Source of the DNA: Actinacidiphila acididurans
GTDB taxonomy: Bacteria; Actinomycetota; Actinomycetes; Streptomycetales; Streptomycetaceae
NCBI RefSeq assembly: GCF_016918855.1
Contig: NZ_JADKYB010000020.1
Coordinates: 62,001-126,000 of the forward strand
Direction: 5' to 3'
Length of the DNA: 64,000 nt
Under the pieces are notes generated by a model that searched no databases, had not been told where the DNA came from, and saw only the letters and a program-made list of their open reading frames with translations. The position numbers were made by a program, and so were the translations under genes. Positions 34,735 to 44,634 of the stretch are shown piece by piece; position 1 is the stretch's first letter, and every line of letters starts with the position of its first letter.

Positions 34735-35337
34735 ATGCACCGCGCACTCATCGTCGTCGACGTGCAGAACGACTTCTGCGAGGGCGGCAGCCTCGCGGTG
34801 CAGGGCGGCGCCGACGTGGCCGCCGCGATCACCGACCTGATCGGCGAGGCCGCCGGGACGGGCTACCGGCACGTGGTGGCGACCCGGGACCATCACATCG
34901 ACCCGGGGGCGCACTTCTCGGCGCACCCGGACTACGAGCACACGTGGCCGGCCCACTGCGTGGCGGGCACGGAGGGCGTCGGCTTCCACCCGAACTTCGC
35001 CCCTTCGGTCGCCTCGGGCGCGGTGGAGGCCGTGTTCGGCAAGGGGGCGCACGCGGCGGCGTACAGCGGCTTCGAGGGCGCGGACGAGAACGGCGTGGGC
35101 CTGGCCGACTGGCTGCGCGACCGCGACGTCACCGAAGTGGACGTGGTGGGCATCGCCACCGACCACTGCGTACGGGCCACCGCCCTGGACGCGCGCCGGG
35201 CCGGCTTCACCACCCGGGTGCTGCTCGACCTGACCGCGGGCGTCGCCCCGGCCACCACCGAGCAGGCGCTGACCGAGTTGCGCGAGGCGGGCGTGGAGCT
35301 GACCGGCGAGCCGGTGGTCCGCACGCAGCCGGCGTAA
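34735..35337 (+). CDS. pncA: Nicotinamidase (isochorismatase superfamily)
   Basis: 200 residues. The catalytic triad is visible as Asp9 in IVVDVQNDF, Lys103 in FGKGAHAAAY and Cys145 in TDHCVRATA; the metal site is DHHIDPGAHF. It deamidates nicotinamide to nicotinate, the substrate of PncB upstream. ATG 34735 has GGAGG 6 nt before it. Convergent with the small hypothetical gene at 35389. Confidence 0.95.
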   Translation: MHRALIVVDVQNDFCEGGSLAVQGGADVAAAITDLIGEAAGTGYRHVVATRDHHIDPGAHFSAHPDYEHTWPAHCVAGTEGVGFHPNFAPSVASGAVEAVFGKGAHAAAYSGFEGADENGVGLADWLRDRDVTEVDVVGIATDHCVRATALDARRAGFTTRVLLDLTAGVAPATTEQALTELREAGVELTGEPVVRTQPA

Positions 35338-35388
35338 CCGGGCAGCCGGCAACGGCGGGTCACCGTACAGGGCGAACAGAACAGCAGC

Positions 35389-35823
35389 TCACTGCACGAA
35401 ACGGTTCAGCGCCGAGATCGGCTGCCAGGCCGCGGTCGCCCCCGCGTGGTAGTCGCGCCAGATCAGGCCGTCGGGGTGGTGCAGCACCGCGGTGATCTCG
35501 TCGGGCGTGGGCGGCTCGACGTTGCCGCTCAGGCGGGCGCCGCGGAAGCCCGCGTTGCCGAGCCGGGTCAGGGCGCGCTGCCGGTTGAGGGCGCGCACCA
35601 CCACCCGGAGGGTCTGTCCGGTGCCCGCCGGGTGCGGCAGGGCGATCGCGACGACGACCGTTCCGGAAGGGAGCCTGCTGAATCCGCCGACGGCCATGGT
35701 CACATCATCAGCCGTTCGGCGGCCGCCCACCAGGGGAAGCGGGCCGAACGGCGCCCGGAAGGCGGATCCGGGCGGCGGCGGGGCGGCGGCGGGGCGGGAA
35801 GAAGAAGCGGAACGATCGGTCAC
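35389..35823 (-). CDS. Hypothetical protein
   Basis: 144 residues in the full frame; the first 42 are Pro/Ala-rich and the compact part begins at an internal ATG (35697), giving 102 residues starting MAVGGFSRLPSGTVVVAIAL. The body contains VVVRALNRQRALTRLGNAGF and ends YHAGATAAWQPISALNRFVQ, with no domain that I recognise. Coding character is supported by the contrast between this frame and its shadows. Convergent with pncA, 51 bp apart. Confidence 0.65.
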   Translation of the reverse strand: MTDRSASSSRPAAAPPPPGSAFRAPFGPLPLVGGRRTADDVTMAVGGFSRLPSGTVVVAIALPHPAGTGQTLRVVVRALNRQRALTRLGNAGFRGARLSGNVEPPTPDEITAVLHHPDGLIWRDYHAGATAAWQPISALNRFVQ

Positions 35824-35983
35824 GCGTGCGACCCATGCGCCCCCCTGTGCTCCGCACGGGCGGTGAGGGCGCGCTTACCCGGCGTCGGGGCCGGGAATTC
35901 CGAACCGTAGAGTCACCCCATCAGCCCTCGCGCTGACCCGTCAGTGCCCCCGCTACGGCGTACCCCCGAGGGACGGATCCGCC

Positions 35984-36292
35984 ATGCCACGTCCTGCGTC
36001 CGCGCAACCACGTCCTGCAATAGCGCACGTCGCCTACGGTTCCCTGGCCGTCGTCCTGTCCACCTTCGCGATGCTGCTGCTGTCGGGCGCGCGCTCCGGC
36101 GCGGCCGTGGTGGGGATCGGGGCGGCCGGGCTGTTCGTCGGCCTGCTCGTCGCGTCCGTCCTCGTGCTGCGCGGCAGCCGGCGGCCGGCCGCTGCGGCGT
36201 CCCGCGCCGTGTCCCTGCCGCGCCAACGGGTGCCGGCCGCCCCGGCCGAGCCCCGGGATTCCCTGGTGAGCGAAACCTTCCTGCGGAGCTGA
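35984..36292 (+). CDS. Small two-helix membrane protein
   Basis: 102 residues. Two transmembrane helices (YGSLAVVLSTFAMLLLSG and AAVVGIGAAGLFVGLLVASV) joined by a short loop, followed by a basic cytoplasmic tail of about 40 residues. GAGGGACGG lies upstream of ATG 35984. No family recognised. It is convergent with the RDD gene at 36340. Confidence 0.72.
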   Translation: MPRPASAQPRPAIAHVAYGSLAVVLSTFAMLLLSGARSGAAVVGIGAAGLFVGLLVASVLVLRGSRRPAAAASRAVSLPRQRVPAAPAEPRDSLVSETFLRS

Positions 36293-36339
36293 GGCATCCC
36301 GCCCGGATCGACGGGCGGCCACGGCTTCGGACGGCGACG

Positions 36340-36813
36340 TCAGACAGCGGCCACGACCACGGTCCTGGCCGCTTTGTCATGCAGGCACTGGTGCCACGGC
36401 CGGTCCCAGGTGCACCACAGCACATTGAGCAGCCAGAACAGCGGGCCGACCAGCAGGGCGAGGAGGAGGCCGGGCAGCGCGTAGACCGCGGCCCTGGTCC
36501 AGCCCGCGGGGCCGGGCACCGCGCCGTCGGCCAGCCGCGCCGCCCTGATGCGGACCGCCATCTTTCCCAACGTCTGCCCGCGGGCGGCGGTCATGGCGCC
36601 CTCGTAGGCGAAGTACAGCAGGAAGGGGATCACCCCCACGAGGACCTGTTTCGCCGCCGGGGCGTCCCGGGCGTCCGCCACGTCGCCGCCGAGCAGGGTG
36701 GAGCTGGCCAGCGCGTCGAACGCGAGCAGGATCGCGTTGTCCACGAACCGGGCCAGGAACCGCTGGCCGTAACCCGCGAGCGGGGGCATGCCGATCGGTT
36801 GCTCAACCGTCAT
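36340..36813 (-). CDS. RDD family membrane protein (short)
   Basis: 157 residues, ATG 36813. An RDD domain: GYGQRFLARFVDNAILLAFD with the Arg and Asp residues that name the family, GQTLGKMAVRIRAARL, two further hydrophobic helices, and the end CTWDRPWHQCLHDKAARTVV. Function in Streptomyces unknown; some RDD proteins elsewhere act as cation/proton exchangers. First of three RDD genes on this strand. Confidence 0.87.
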   Translation of the reverse strand: MTVEQPIGMPPLAGYGQRFLARFVDNAILLAFDALASSTLLGGDVADARDAPAAKQVLVGVIPFLLYFAYEGAMTAARGQTLGKMAVRIRAARLADGAVPGPAGWTRAAVYALPGLLLALLVGPLFWLLNVLWCTWDRPWHQCLHDKAARTVVVAAV

Positions 36814-36967
36814 GCCTGCCGAGTAAATCAGCCGATCGGGGGACCGTGAAGGGCGTTGGCGGCCTTGGGACACCGGGCACGCCGGACCGGGATGGGCGGC
36901 GGCGCGCCGGGTATACGCGGGCGGCGCCGCAGCCGTACGGAACGGGCGCCCGGTTCCGGGGAGACCG

Positions 36968-37615
36968 TCAGTCGGCGCGCACCACCACCGTCCTGGCCGC
37001 CTTGTCGTGCAGGCCCTGCTTGTAGGGCCGGTCGAGGAGCACTGTGATACCGATGATCACGAACCAGAAGAAACTGCAGCAGAAGGCGGGCAGCCAGAGC
37101 ACCAGGGCGCGGGTGGCCGCCGCCTGGGAGGTGGGGATGTCGCCGTCGGCCAGCATGGCGGTGCGCAGGCCCATTCTGCGTTTGCCGATGCTCTGGCCGC
37201 GGTCGCGGGTCATCGTCCACTCGTAGAAGAAGCCGATGCCGGCGGTGAACAGGCCGCCGACTGCCGAGCGGCCGGTGCTGAAGTCGTTGCCGCGCAGGCC
37301 GCCGACCGCCCAGTCCAGCAGCACGGCCGGGATCAGCACGATGACCAGGTCGATGATCCGGGCGAGCACGCGCTTGCCGCCCTCGGCCAGCGGCGGCATC
37401 CCGGCCAGCGGGTCGGGCGCGCCGCCGTAGGGCCCGTTCGGACCCTTGCCGTACGGTCCCTTGCCGTACGGTCCCTGGCCGCCGCCCGAGGGCCCGCCGC
37501 CCCACGGGCCGCCCTCCTCCCCGCCGGGCGGCGGAGGGCCGTACGGACCGCCGCCGTAGGGGCTCCCGGGCGGCGGCTGATCGGGCGGCGGCCCCTCGGG
37601 CGGCTCGGTGCTCAT
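36968..37615 (-). CDS. RDD family membrane protein with Pro/Gly-rich N-terminus
   Basis: 215 residues, ATG 37615. The first 75 residues are Pro/Gly-rich and contain short repeats (GPYGKG twice, PYGGGPYG). The RDD domain follows: GGKRVLARIIDLVIVLIPAV, TRDRGQSIGKRRMGLRT, WLPAFCCSFFWFVIIGITVL and the end LDRPYKQGLHDKAARTVVV. Its C-terminal motif is the same as in its two neighbours, so the three probably arose by duplication. Confidence 0.87.
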   Translation of the reverse strand: MSTEPPEGPPPDQPPPGSPYGGGPYGPPPPGGEEGGPWGGGPSGGGQGPYGKGPYGKGPNGPYGGAPDPLAGMPPLAEGGKRVLARIIDLVIVLIPAVLLDWAVGGLRGNDFSTGRSAVGGLFTAGIGFFYEWTMTRDRGQSIGKRRMGLRTAMLADGDIPTSQAAATRALVLWLPAFCCSFFWFVIIGITVLLDRPYKQGLHDKAARTVVVRAD

Positions 37616-37701
37616 GGCCCGAGTCAACCCCTGGGGCGGTACGGCCGCCCGCCGCGCCCGGCCGTTCGGGCGACCCGGCGGGCGCGCGAGACGGGGTGCG
37701 C

Positions 37702-38937
37702 TCAGGCGCTCGCGACGAACGTACGCGCCGCCTTGTCGTGCCAGCACTGCTTCCAGGGCCGGTCGAACAGGCACCAGGCGACGCCGGCCAGACCCACCAC
37801 CAGTGCGGTGGGCACGACCTGCACCAGCCAGCGGCGCAGGCTCGCCCAGAAGCCGGGCGGCAGCTGCGCCTCGATGTCCAGCACCTTCAGCCCGACCAGC
37901 TTCTTGCCCAGTGTGCGGCCCCACTTGGCGGTCGGCAGCACCTCCAGCAGCAACCCGGCGACGAGCACGGTCACCAGCACGGCCGCTAGTTGCGCGCCCG
38001 TGGTGCCGTCCAGCAGCCACACCTTGACGGTCCGCCCGGTCTGCCGGGCGGCGTCCACCTTGGCCTTGTCGTGGTGGTACGCGGAGCGGCCGAGCGGCAC
38101 CGCCACCGCCGCGGTCACCACGCCGAGCAGCACGGTGTCCACCACCCGCGCGGCGAACCGCCGGACCAGCCCGCCGGGCCGGTCGTCGCGGACCGCGGAC
38201 GCGAACGGGTCCTGGGCCACCGGCCGCCACGGGATGACGGGTTCGCCCGCCTCGGGACCGCCGCCCTGCCGGGCCAGCTCCCGTACCTGCTCGGCCCAGG
38301 GGGCGGCGCCCTGCGCGGCGGTCTGGAACGGCTGGGGCTGAGGATGCGGCTGCTGGGGTGCGGGAGCCGGCCGGGGCTGCGGTTGGGGCGGGTCCGCGAA
38401 GGGCTGCGGCTGCGGCGCGGGCGCCGGCTGCGGCAGTGGACGGGCCTGCGGGGCCGGGGCCGCCTCCTGGGGCGCGGGCCGCTGGTACGGCACCCCGGGC
38501 GCGGCGGGCGGCACGGGCGCGGCCGGGGGTACGGGCGCGGCCGGGGGCACCGGACCGGCGGCGGGCGGCGGACCGGCGGCGGGCGGCGGCGACTGCTGCG
38601 GCACTCCCCAGTCGGTGCGGGGCCGTTCGGGCTGCGGCCGGTCGGCGAGGGGAGTCACCTGCGCGGTCTCCGGGCCCTGGGAGAGCGGGGCCCGCGGGTC
38701 CTCGTCCAGGTACATCGGGCCCGACTCCTCGACCGACGCGACGGGCCGGGGCGCGGCCGGCGCCCCGCCGGAGGGCGGTCCGGGCGGCTCACCGTCGATC
38801 GGGGCCGGCCGGCTCGTACCCGGCACCCATGCCGAACCGTTCCAGTACCGGATGTAGTTCGGAATCGACGGGTCCGGGTAGTAGCCCGGAGCCGGGGAGG
38901 CGGAAGAACCGGAGGAGCCAGACGTGGGTGCGCTCAT
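37702..38937 (-). CDS. RDD family membrane protein with DUF2510 and long proline-rich linker
   Basis: 411 residues. Residues about 17-38 (PGYYPDPSIPNYIRYWNGSAW) form a DUF2510-type WW-like module common in actinobacterial membrane proteins. A linker of about 190 residues is rich in Pro, Gln and Ala, with PVPPAAP repeated three times. The RDD domain begins near 250 (VRRFAARVVDTVLLGVVTAA), contains WGRTLGKKLVGLKVLD and ends FDRPWKQCWHDKAARTFVAS. ATG 38937 is divergent from ssgG. Confidence 0.9.
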   Translation of the reverse strand: MSAPTSGSSGSSASPAPGYYPDPSIPNYIRYWNGSAWVPGTSRPAPIDGEPPGPPSGGAPAAPRPVASVEESGPMYLDEDPRAPLSQGPETAQVTPLADRPQPERPRTDWGVPQQSPPPAAGPPPAAGPVPPAAPVPPAAPVPPAAPGVPYQRPAPQEAAPAPQARPLPQPAPAPQPQPFADPPQPQPRPAPAPQQPHPQPQPFQTAAQGAAPWAEQVRELARQGGGPEAGEPVIPWRPVAQDPFASAVRDDRPGGLVRRFAARVVDTVLLGVVTAAVAVPLGRSAYHHDKAKVDAARQTGRTVKVWLLDGTTGAQLAAVLVTVLVAGLLLEVLPTAKWGRTLGKKLVGLKVLDIEAQLPPGFWASLRRWLVQVVPTALVVGLAGVAWCLFDRPWKQCWHDKAARTFVASA

Positions 38938-39054
38938 GGTTCACGGGTTCCGTATCTGCTCGGCCGGGGGGTGTGTGACGTCCACATGTACCAGACCGTC
39001 CGGCCCGGCGGGTCCGGCCCGGCGCACACCACCCTGATGACTCGTCCTTACCCC

Positions 39055-39074
39055 GGGGCGTATCAGTACGCCCC
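39055..39074. promoter_or_regulatory. Palindrome in the ssgG / RDD divergent promoter
   Basis: GGGGCGTA-TCAG-TACGCCCC is a perfect 8+8 inverted repeat. Just downstream on the plus strand TTGAAA (39088) and CGTAAT (39111) with 17 bp between could be the ssgG promoter. Confidence 0.55.
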
Positions 39075-39206
39075 AGGTTCCGGAAAGTTGAAACGAATCC
39101 GCGGAACTCGCGTAATGGTGGGAGAGGCACGCGCTCTCTCCAGGTGAGGCCCCACCCTGCAACCCGCCGCCGGGGGCCGCCACGCCAGGGAAAGGACGTC
39201 GACATC

Positions 39207-39653
39207 ATGCAGACCGTGGTGGAACGTGAACTCGAGATGGAGCTCGTGCTGTCACCGGAACGAAGCGTTCCGGTTCCGGCCCGGCTCGCCTACCGTACGG
39301 ACGACCCCTTCGCCGTGCACATCACCTTCCACGTGGGCTCTGACGCCCCGGTGAACTGGACGTTCGCCCGCGAGCTGATCGTGGAGGGGGTGTTCCGGCC
39401 GAGCGGTCAGGGCGACGTGCGGATCTGGCCGACCAAGGTCAACGGCCGCAGCGTGATCTGCCTGGCGCTCAGTTCGCCCGACGGCGACGCCCTGCTGGAG
39501 GCGCCCTCCTCGCCGGTCGCCGCCTGGCTGGAGCGCACCCTGCGGGCGGTCCCCCCGGGCACCGAACTCGACCAACTCGCCCTGGACGACGGGCTCAGCG
39601 CCCTGCTGGCCGCCCCCGGCACCCGGGACGAGACCCCGGACGCGGGGGCGTGA
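39207..39653 (+). CDS. ssgG: SsgA-like sporulation/cell division regulator (SALP)
   Basis: 148 residues. The family sequence is clear: MELVLSPERSVPVPARLAYR, DDPFAVHITFHVGSDAPVNW, FARELIVEGVFRPSGQGDVR and WPTKVNGRSVICLALSSPDG. SALPs exist only in sporulating actinomycetes and steer septum placement and spore wall assembly. I assign ssgG because, from memory, ssgG in S. coelicolor (SCO2924) also neighbours the GlcD-like oxidase and lies in this core region; the sequence alone proves only SALP membership. ATG 39207 follows AAAGGA. Convergent with the oxidase. Confidence 0.85.
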   Translation: MQTVVERELEMELVLSPERSVPVPARLAYRTDDPFAVHITFHVGSDAPVNWTFARELIVEGVFRPSGQGDVRIWPTKVNGRSVICLALSSPDGDALLEAPSSPVAAWLERTLRAVPPGTELDQLALDDGLSALLAAPGTRDETPDAGA

Positions 39654-39657
39654 GCCG

Positions 39658-41028
39658 TCAGAACACCTTGCCCGGGTTCAGCAGGCCGAGCGGGTCGAAG
39701 ACCGCCTTGACGCCGCGCTGGAGTTCCGTGCCCACCGGGCCGAGTTCGCGGGCCAGCCAGTCCTTCTTCAGCAGCCCCACGCCGTGCTCGCCGGTGATGG
39801 TGCCGCCGAGGTCCAGGCCGAGCGCCATGATCTCGTCGAAGGAGGCGCGGGCCCGCGCGGACTCCTCCGGGTCGAGCGCGTCGAAGCAGACCACGGGGTG
39901 GGTGTTGCCGTCGCCGGCGTGCGCGCACACCCCGATGGTCAACTCGTGCTTCTCCGCGATCAGGGCCACCCCCTCCAGCATGTCGCCGAGCCGGCCGCGC
40001 GGTACGCACACGTCGTCGATCATGGTGGCGGTGGACACCTTCTCCAGCGCGGGCAGCGCCATCCGCCGGGCCTGGAGCAGCATCTCCGACTCGGCCGCGT
40101 CCTGCGCCGGCACCACGTCGGTGGCGCCCGCCGCCGTGCACAGCTCACCGACCGCGGCCAGGTCGGCCGCCGGGTCGGGGGTGTCGAAGGCGGCCAGCAG
40201 CAGCGCCTCGGTGGTCTCCGGCAGGCCCATCCGGGCCATCGCGTTGACCGCCCGGATCGTGGTGCGGTCCATCAGCTCCAGCAGCGACGGCACATGGCCG
40301 CTCTCCATGATCCGGCAGATCGCGTCGCAGGCCGCCGCGGCCGAGCCGAACTCGGCGGCCATGGCGAGCTGTTGCGGCGGCGCCGGCTTGAGCGCGACCA
40401 CCGCCTCGACCACCACCCCGAGGGTGCCCTCGGAGCCCACGAACAGCCGGGTCAGGTCGTAGCCGGCCACACCCTTGGCGGTGCGCCGGCCGGTGCGCAG
40501 CAGCCGCCCGTCGGCCAGCACCACATCGAGGCCGAGCACGTACTCGGCCGTCACCCCGTACTTCACGCAGCACAGCCCGCCGGCGCCGGTGCCGATGTTG
40601 CCGCCGATGGTGCACTGCTCCCAGCTCGACGGGTCGGGCGGGTAGTACAGCCCCTTCTCGGCGACGGCCCGGGACAGCACGGCGTTGACGACGCCCGGCT
40701 CGACCACCGCGATCCGCTCCACCGGGTCGATCTCCAGGATCCGGTCCATCCGCGTGAGCGACAGCACGATGCAGCCGTCCACCGCGTTGGCGCCGCCGGA
40801 CAGGCCGGTGCGCGCGCCCTGCGGCACCACCGGCACCCGTAGCGCGGTGGCGGTCCGCATGACGTGCTGCACCTCCTCCACGGTGCGCGGCAGCACCACC
40901 ACCGCGGGGGCGCCGGCCGCGGAGAAGCCGGCCATGTCGCGCGCGTACGCGTCGGTCACGTCGGGGTCGGTGAGAAGCGCGCCCTCGGGCAGGCCCGCGG
41001 CCAGGGCGGTGGTCAGCTCGTCAGCCAT
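39658..41028 (-). CDS. FAD-linked oxidase, glycolate oxidase GlcD / D-lactate dehydrogenase type
   Basis: 456 residues. The N-terminal FAD-binding (PCMH) domain has VVPQGARTGLSGGANAVDGC, CTIGGNIGTGAGG and LFVGSEGTLGVV. The C-terminal substrate domain has CAHAGDGNTHPVV and TGEHGVGLLKKDWLAREL, the metal and acid/base motifs of the GlcD/D-2-hydroxyacid dehydrogenase family. Predicted to oxidise glycolate, D-lactate or another D-2-hydroxyacid. The iron-sulfur partner glcF is not adjacent. ATG 41028; the frame to 41241 is not family sequence. Confidence 0.92.
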   Translation of the reverse strand: MADELTTALAAGLPEGALLTDPDVTDAYARDMAGFSAAGAPAVVVLPRTVEEVQHVMRTATALRVPVVPQGARTGLSGGANAVDGCIVLSLTRMDRILEIDPVERIAVVEPGVVNAVLSRAVAEKGLYYPPDPSSWEQCTIGGNIGTGAGGLCCVKYGVTAEYVLGLDVVLADGRLLRTGRRTAKGVAGYDLTRLFVGSEGTLGVVVEAVVALKPAPPQQLAMAAEFGSAAAACDAICRIMESGHVPSLLELMDRTTIRAVNAMARMGLPETTEALLLAAFDTPDPAADLAAVGELCTAAGATDVVPAQDAAESEMLLQARRMALPALEKVSTATMIDDVCVPRGRLGDMLEGVALIAEKHELTIGVCAHAGDGNTHPVVCFDALDPEESARARASFDEIMALGLDLGGTITGEHGVGLLKKDWLARELGPVGTELQRGVKAVFDPLGLLNPGKVF

Positions 41029-41239
41029 GTGCTCAGCGTCGCACCGCGGGCGCCGCCTGGGTAGATCGCCGTACGGGTGGGGTGTGCGCCGTCTCACGGG
41101 GAGCGTCGGCGGGGGGCGTCCGCACGTGGCGTCCACAGGCGTGCCCGGGCGGCGTTCGCGCGGGCCGCGGGGCCCCCGGCGGGGCGTTGTCCACAGGCCG
41201 CGGCGCACGCGGGGGCGGCGGTGCCATAAGGTCGGGCGC

Positions 41240-42028
41240 ATGCTTCAGCTCTCCCGGCGGACCACCGTCCTGACCGTGTGCGCGGCGGTGCTCGTCGCGC
41301 TGCTGGCCGTGGCCGCCTTCGCGCCGCTGCCGGTGTCGATCGTCATGCCGGGGCCGACCGCGGACGTGCTGGGCTCGAGCAAGGGCACCCAGGTGATCAC
41401 CATCACCGGCACCCCGGTCCGCGCCACCACCGGGCAGCTGCGGATGCTGACCGTCTCGGCCACCGCCCCCAACGCGTCCGTGCACTTCTCGGACGTGTGG
41501 CGGGCCTGGTGGAACAAGGACCAGGCCGCGATGCCGCGCGACTCGGTCTACCCCAGCGGCGGCTCGGTGCAGCAGATCACCAAGGTCAACCAGAAGGAGA
41601 TGACCCAGTCCCAGGAGAACGCGACCGCGGCCGCGCTCCAGCACCTGGGCCTGTCCCCCTCGCAGGTGAAGGTGAAGCTCCAGCTCGCCGACGTGGGCGG
41701 CCCGAGCGCGGGCCTGCTGTTCACCCTCGGCATCATCGACAAGGTGGACGGCAACGGCCACGGCGGTGACCTGACCGGCGGCCGGGTCGTCGCCGGCACC
41801 GGCACCATCGACCCCTCCGGCAAGGTCGGCGCGGTCGGCGGGGTGCCGCTGAAGGAGGTGTCCGCCAAGCGCGACGGCGCCACCGTCTTCCTCGTACCGC
41901 GCGCCGAGTGCTCCGACGCCAAGGCGCAGCTCCCCTCCGGCCTCAAGCTGATCCCGGTCCAGACGCTGGACGGGGCGCTGTCCGCGCTGAACGACCTGAA
42001 CGCGGGCAAGCCGACGCCGGCCTGCTGA
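41240..42028 (+). CDS. Membrane-anchored S16 (Lon-like) serine protease, YlbL family
   Basis: 262 residues. One N-terminal helix (TVLTVCAAVLVALLAVAAFA) is followed by a family-specific segment (PGPTADVLG, ITGTPVRATTGQLRMLTVSA) and a Lon-type protease domain. The catalytic dyad is Ser156 in GGPSAGLLF and Lys205 in GVPLKEVSAK. The PDZ domain of the longer YlbL proteins seems to be missing or reduced. TAAGGT 7 nt before ATG 41240 makes a leaderless message. Likely extracytoplasmic protein quality control. Confidence 0.9.
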   Translation: MLQLSRRTTVLTVCAAVLVALLAVAAFAPLPVSIVMPGPTADVLGSSKGTQVITITGTPVRATTGQLRMLTVSATAPNASVHFSDVWRAWWNKDQAAMPRDSVYPSGGSVQQITKVNQKEMTQSQENATAAALQHLGLSPSQVKVKLQLADVGGPSAGLLFTLGIIDKVDGNGHGGDLTGGRVVAGTGTIDPSGKVGAVGGVPLKEVSAKRDGATVFLVPRAECSDAKAQLPSGLKLIPVQTLDGALSALNDLNAGKPTPAC

Positions 42029-42086
42029 CCCGACCGCCCGCGGGCCGGACCGGCAGCTCGCGGGCTGCGCGGGGCCCCGCGCGGGG

Positions 42087-42557
42087 TCACTGCTCCCGGG
42101 CCGCCTGCTCCACCAGCGGGATGATCCGCAGCGGCACCGGGTTCTCCATCACGATCGCGGTGGCGGCCCGCACGATGCCCTCGAAGCCGACCACCTTGTC
42201 GATCACCCGTTGCAGGTCGGCGTTGGAGCGGGCCACCAGGCGGCAGAGCATGTCGCCCTGGCCGGTGGTGGTGTGCAGCTCCAGCACCTCGGGCACCCCG
42301 GCCAGGTGGGCGCGGACCTGCGGGCCCAGGCCCTGCTTGATCTCCAGGGTGGCGAAGGCGGTCACCGGGTAGCCGAGGGCCGCCGGGTCGACCTGGGGGC
42401 CGAAGCCGCGGATGACCCCGCCGGCCCGCAGCCGGTCCAGCCGGGCCTGGACGGTGCCGCGGGCCACTCCCAGCCTGCGGGACGCCTCCAGCACCCCTAT
42501 CCGCGGCTCCAGGTCCAGCAGAGTGATCAGCCGGCCGTCCAGCGCGTCGATCCCCAT
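42087..42557 (-). CDS. Lrp/AsnC family transcriptional regulator
   Basis: 156 residues. The N-terminal helix-turn-helix is RIGVLEASRRLGVARGTVQA; the C-terminal RAM domain has GYPVTAFATLEIKQG, LHTTTGQGDMLCRLVARSNA and IPLVEQAAREQ. Such proteins form octamers and sense amino acids. It is divergent from hppD, so the natural target is tyrosine catabolism, with tyrosine or an aromatic keto acid as effector; that is inferred. Confidence 0.92.
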   Translation of the reverse strand: MGIDALDGRLITLLDLEPRIGVLEASRRLGVARGTVQARLDRLRAGGVIRGFGPQVDPAALGYPVTAFATLEIKQGLGPQVRAHLAGVPEVLELHTTTGQGDMLCRLVARSNADLQRVIDKVVGFEGIVRAATAIVMENPVPLRIIPLVEQAAREQ

Positions 42558-42607
42558 GCCGCCCGCCTCCCGTGGTCACCTCGGGGTCGCCCCCGGCGTT
42601 TCATGGT

Positions 42608-43821
<1,214 letters not shown>

Positions 43822-43824
<3 letters not shown>

Positions 43825-43863
43825 GGCTCCCGCACGGTCCGGTGAGGCTCCCGCACGGTCCGG
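43822..43863. repeat. Two tandem 21-bp repeats after hppD
   Basis: The unit tgaggctcccgcacggtccg plus g occurs twice in a row, the first copy starting with the hppD stop codon itself. The duplication therefore copied the stop codon. Confidence 0.9.
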
Positions 43864-43896
43864 GCCGCCGGTCCTCCGGCGGTCCGGGGCGTGCGC

Positions 43897-44634
43897 TCAG
43901 CGCAGGGCGTCCGCGACCTCGATCGCGGCCTCGACGACCCGCAGCCCCACCCGCTCGGGCACGGAGTCGGCGAGCATCACCACGCCGACGCTGCCCTCGA
44001 TGCCGGGCACGCCCAGCAGCGGGGCGGCGGCACCGCTCGCACCGGCCTCCAGTTCACCGTGGGTGAGCACGTAGCGGGTCAGGGCCGCCGTGGCGTCCCC
44101 GGCGACGTCCCCCGGGGTGCCGGCGGCCCGCTCCACGTACGCGTCGTCGCCCACCGGCTCCCAGCCGCTGCCGTCGGGGGTGGCCTGGATCGCGCGGCCG
44201 GCCAGGATCGCCCGGCCGGCCGCGCCGCGGTCCAGCGGATGGCGGAAGCCGGTGCGGTAGGCCACGTGGTAGTCGGTCCAGGTGGGCTCCACCACGGCCA
44301 CCGCCAGCGCCTCGCTGCCGTCGACCAGGGTCAGGTGGGCGGTGGCGCCGATGTCCTCGGCCAGCGAGCGCAGGGCCGGCAGCGCCGCCTCCCGCAGCAG
44401 CGGGTGCACCTGGTGGGCCAGGCCCAGGACGCCAAGCCCCACCCGGGCCCGTCCGCCCAGGTCACGGCGGACCAGCGAGTGCTGCTCCAGCGTGGCCAGC
44501 AGCCGGTAGACCACGGTGCGGTTCACGCCGAGCTTGGCGGCCAGCTCCGTGACGGTCAGCCCGTGGTCGGTGTCGGCGAGCAGTTTCAGGACCCGCAGGC
44601 CCCGGTCGAGCGTTTGAGACGTCTCCGCGGTCAC
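43897..44634 (-). CDS. IclR-family transcriptional regulator
   Basis: 245 residues. N-terminal winged helix (LTVTELAAKLGVNRTVVYRL, LATLEQHSLVRR) and IclR effector domain (AHLTLVDGSEALAVAVVEPT, GAAGRAILAG, GVPGIEGSVGVVMLADSVPE). ATG 44634. It is separated from upstream genes by 381 bp containing a good hairpin, and convergent with hppD, so its target is not obvious from position; aromatic acid catabolism is a possibility. Confidence 0.9.
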   Translation of the reverse strand: MTAETSQTLDRGLRVLKLLADTDHGLTVTELAAKLGVNRTVVYRLLATLEQHSLVRRDLGGRARVGLGVLGLAHQVHPLLREAALPALRSLAEDIGATAHLTLVDGSEALAVAVVEPTWTDYHVAYRTGFRHPLDRGAAGRAILAGRAIQATPDGSGWEPVGDDAYVERAAGTPGDVAGDATAALTRYVLTHGELEAGASGAAAPLLGVPGIEGSVGVVMLADSVPERVGLRVVEAAIEVADALR

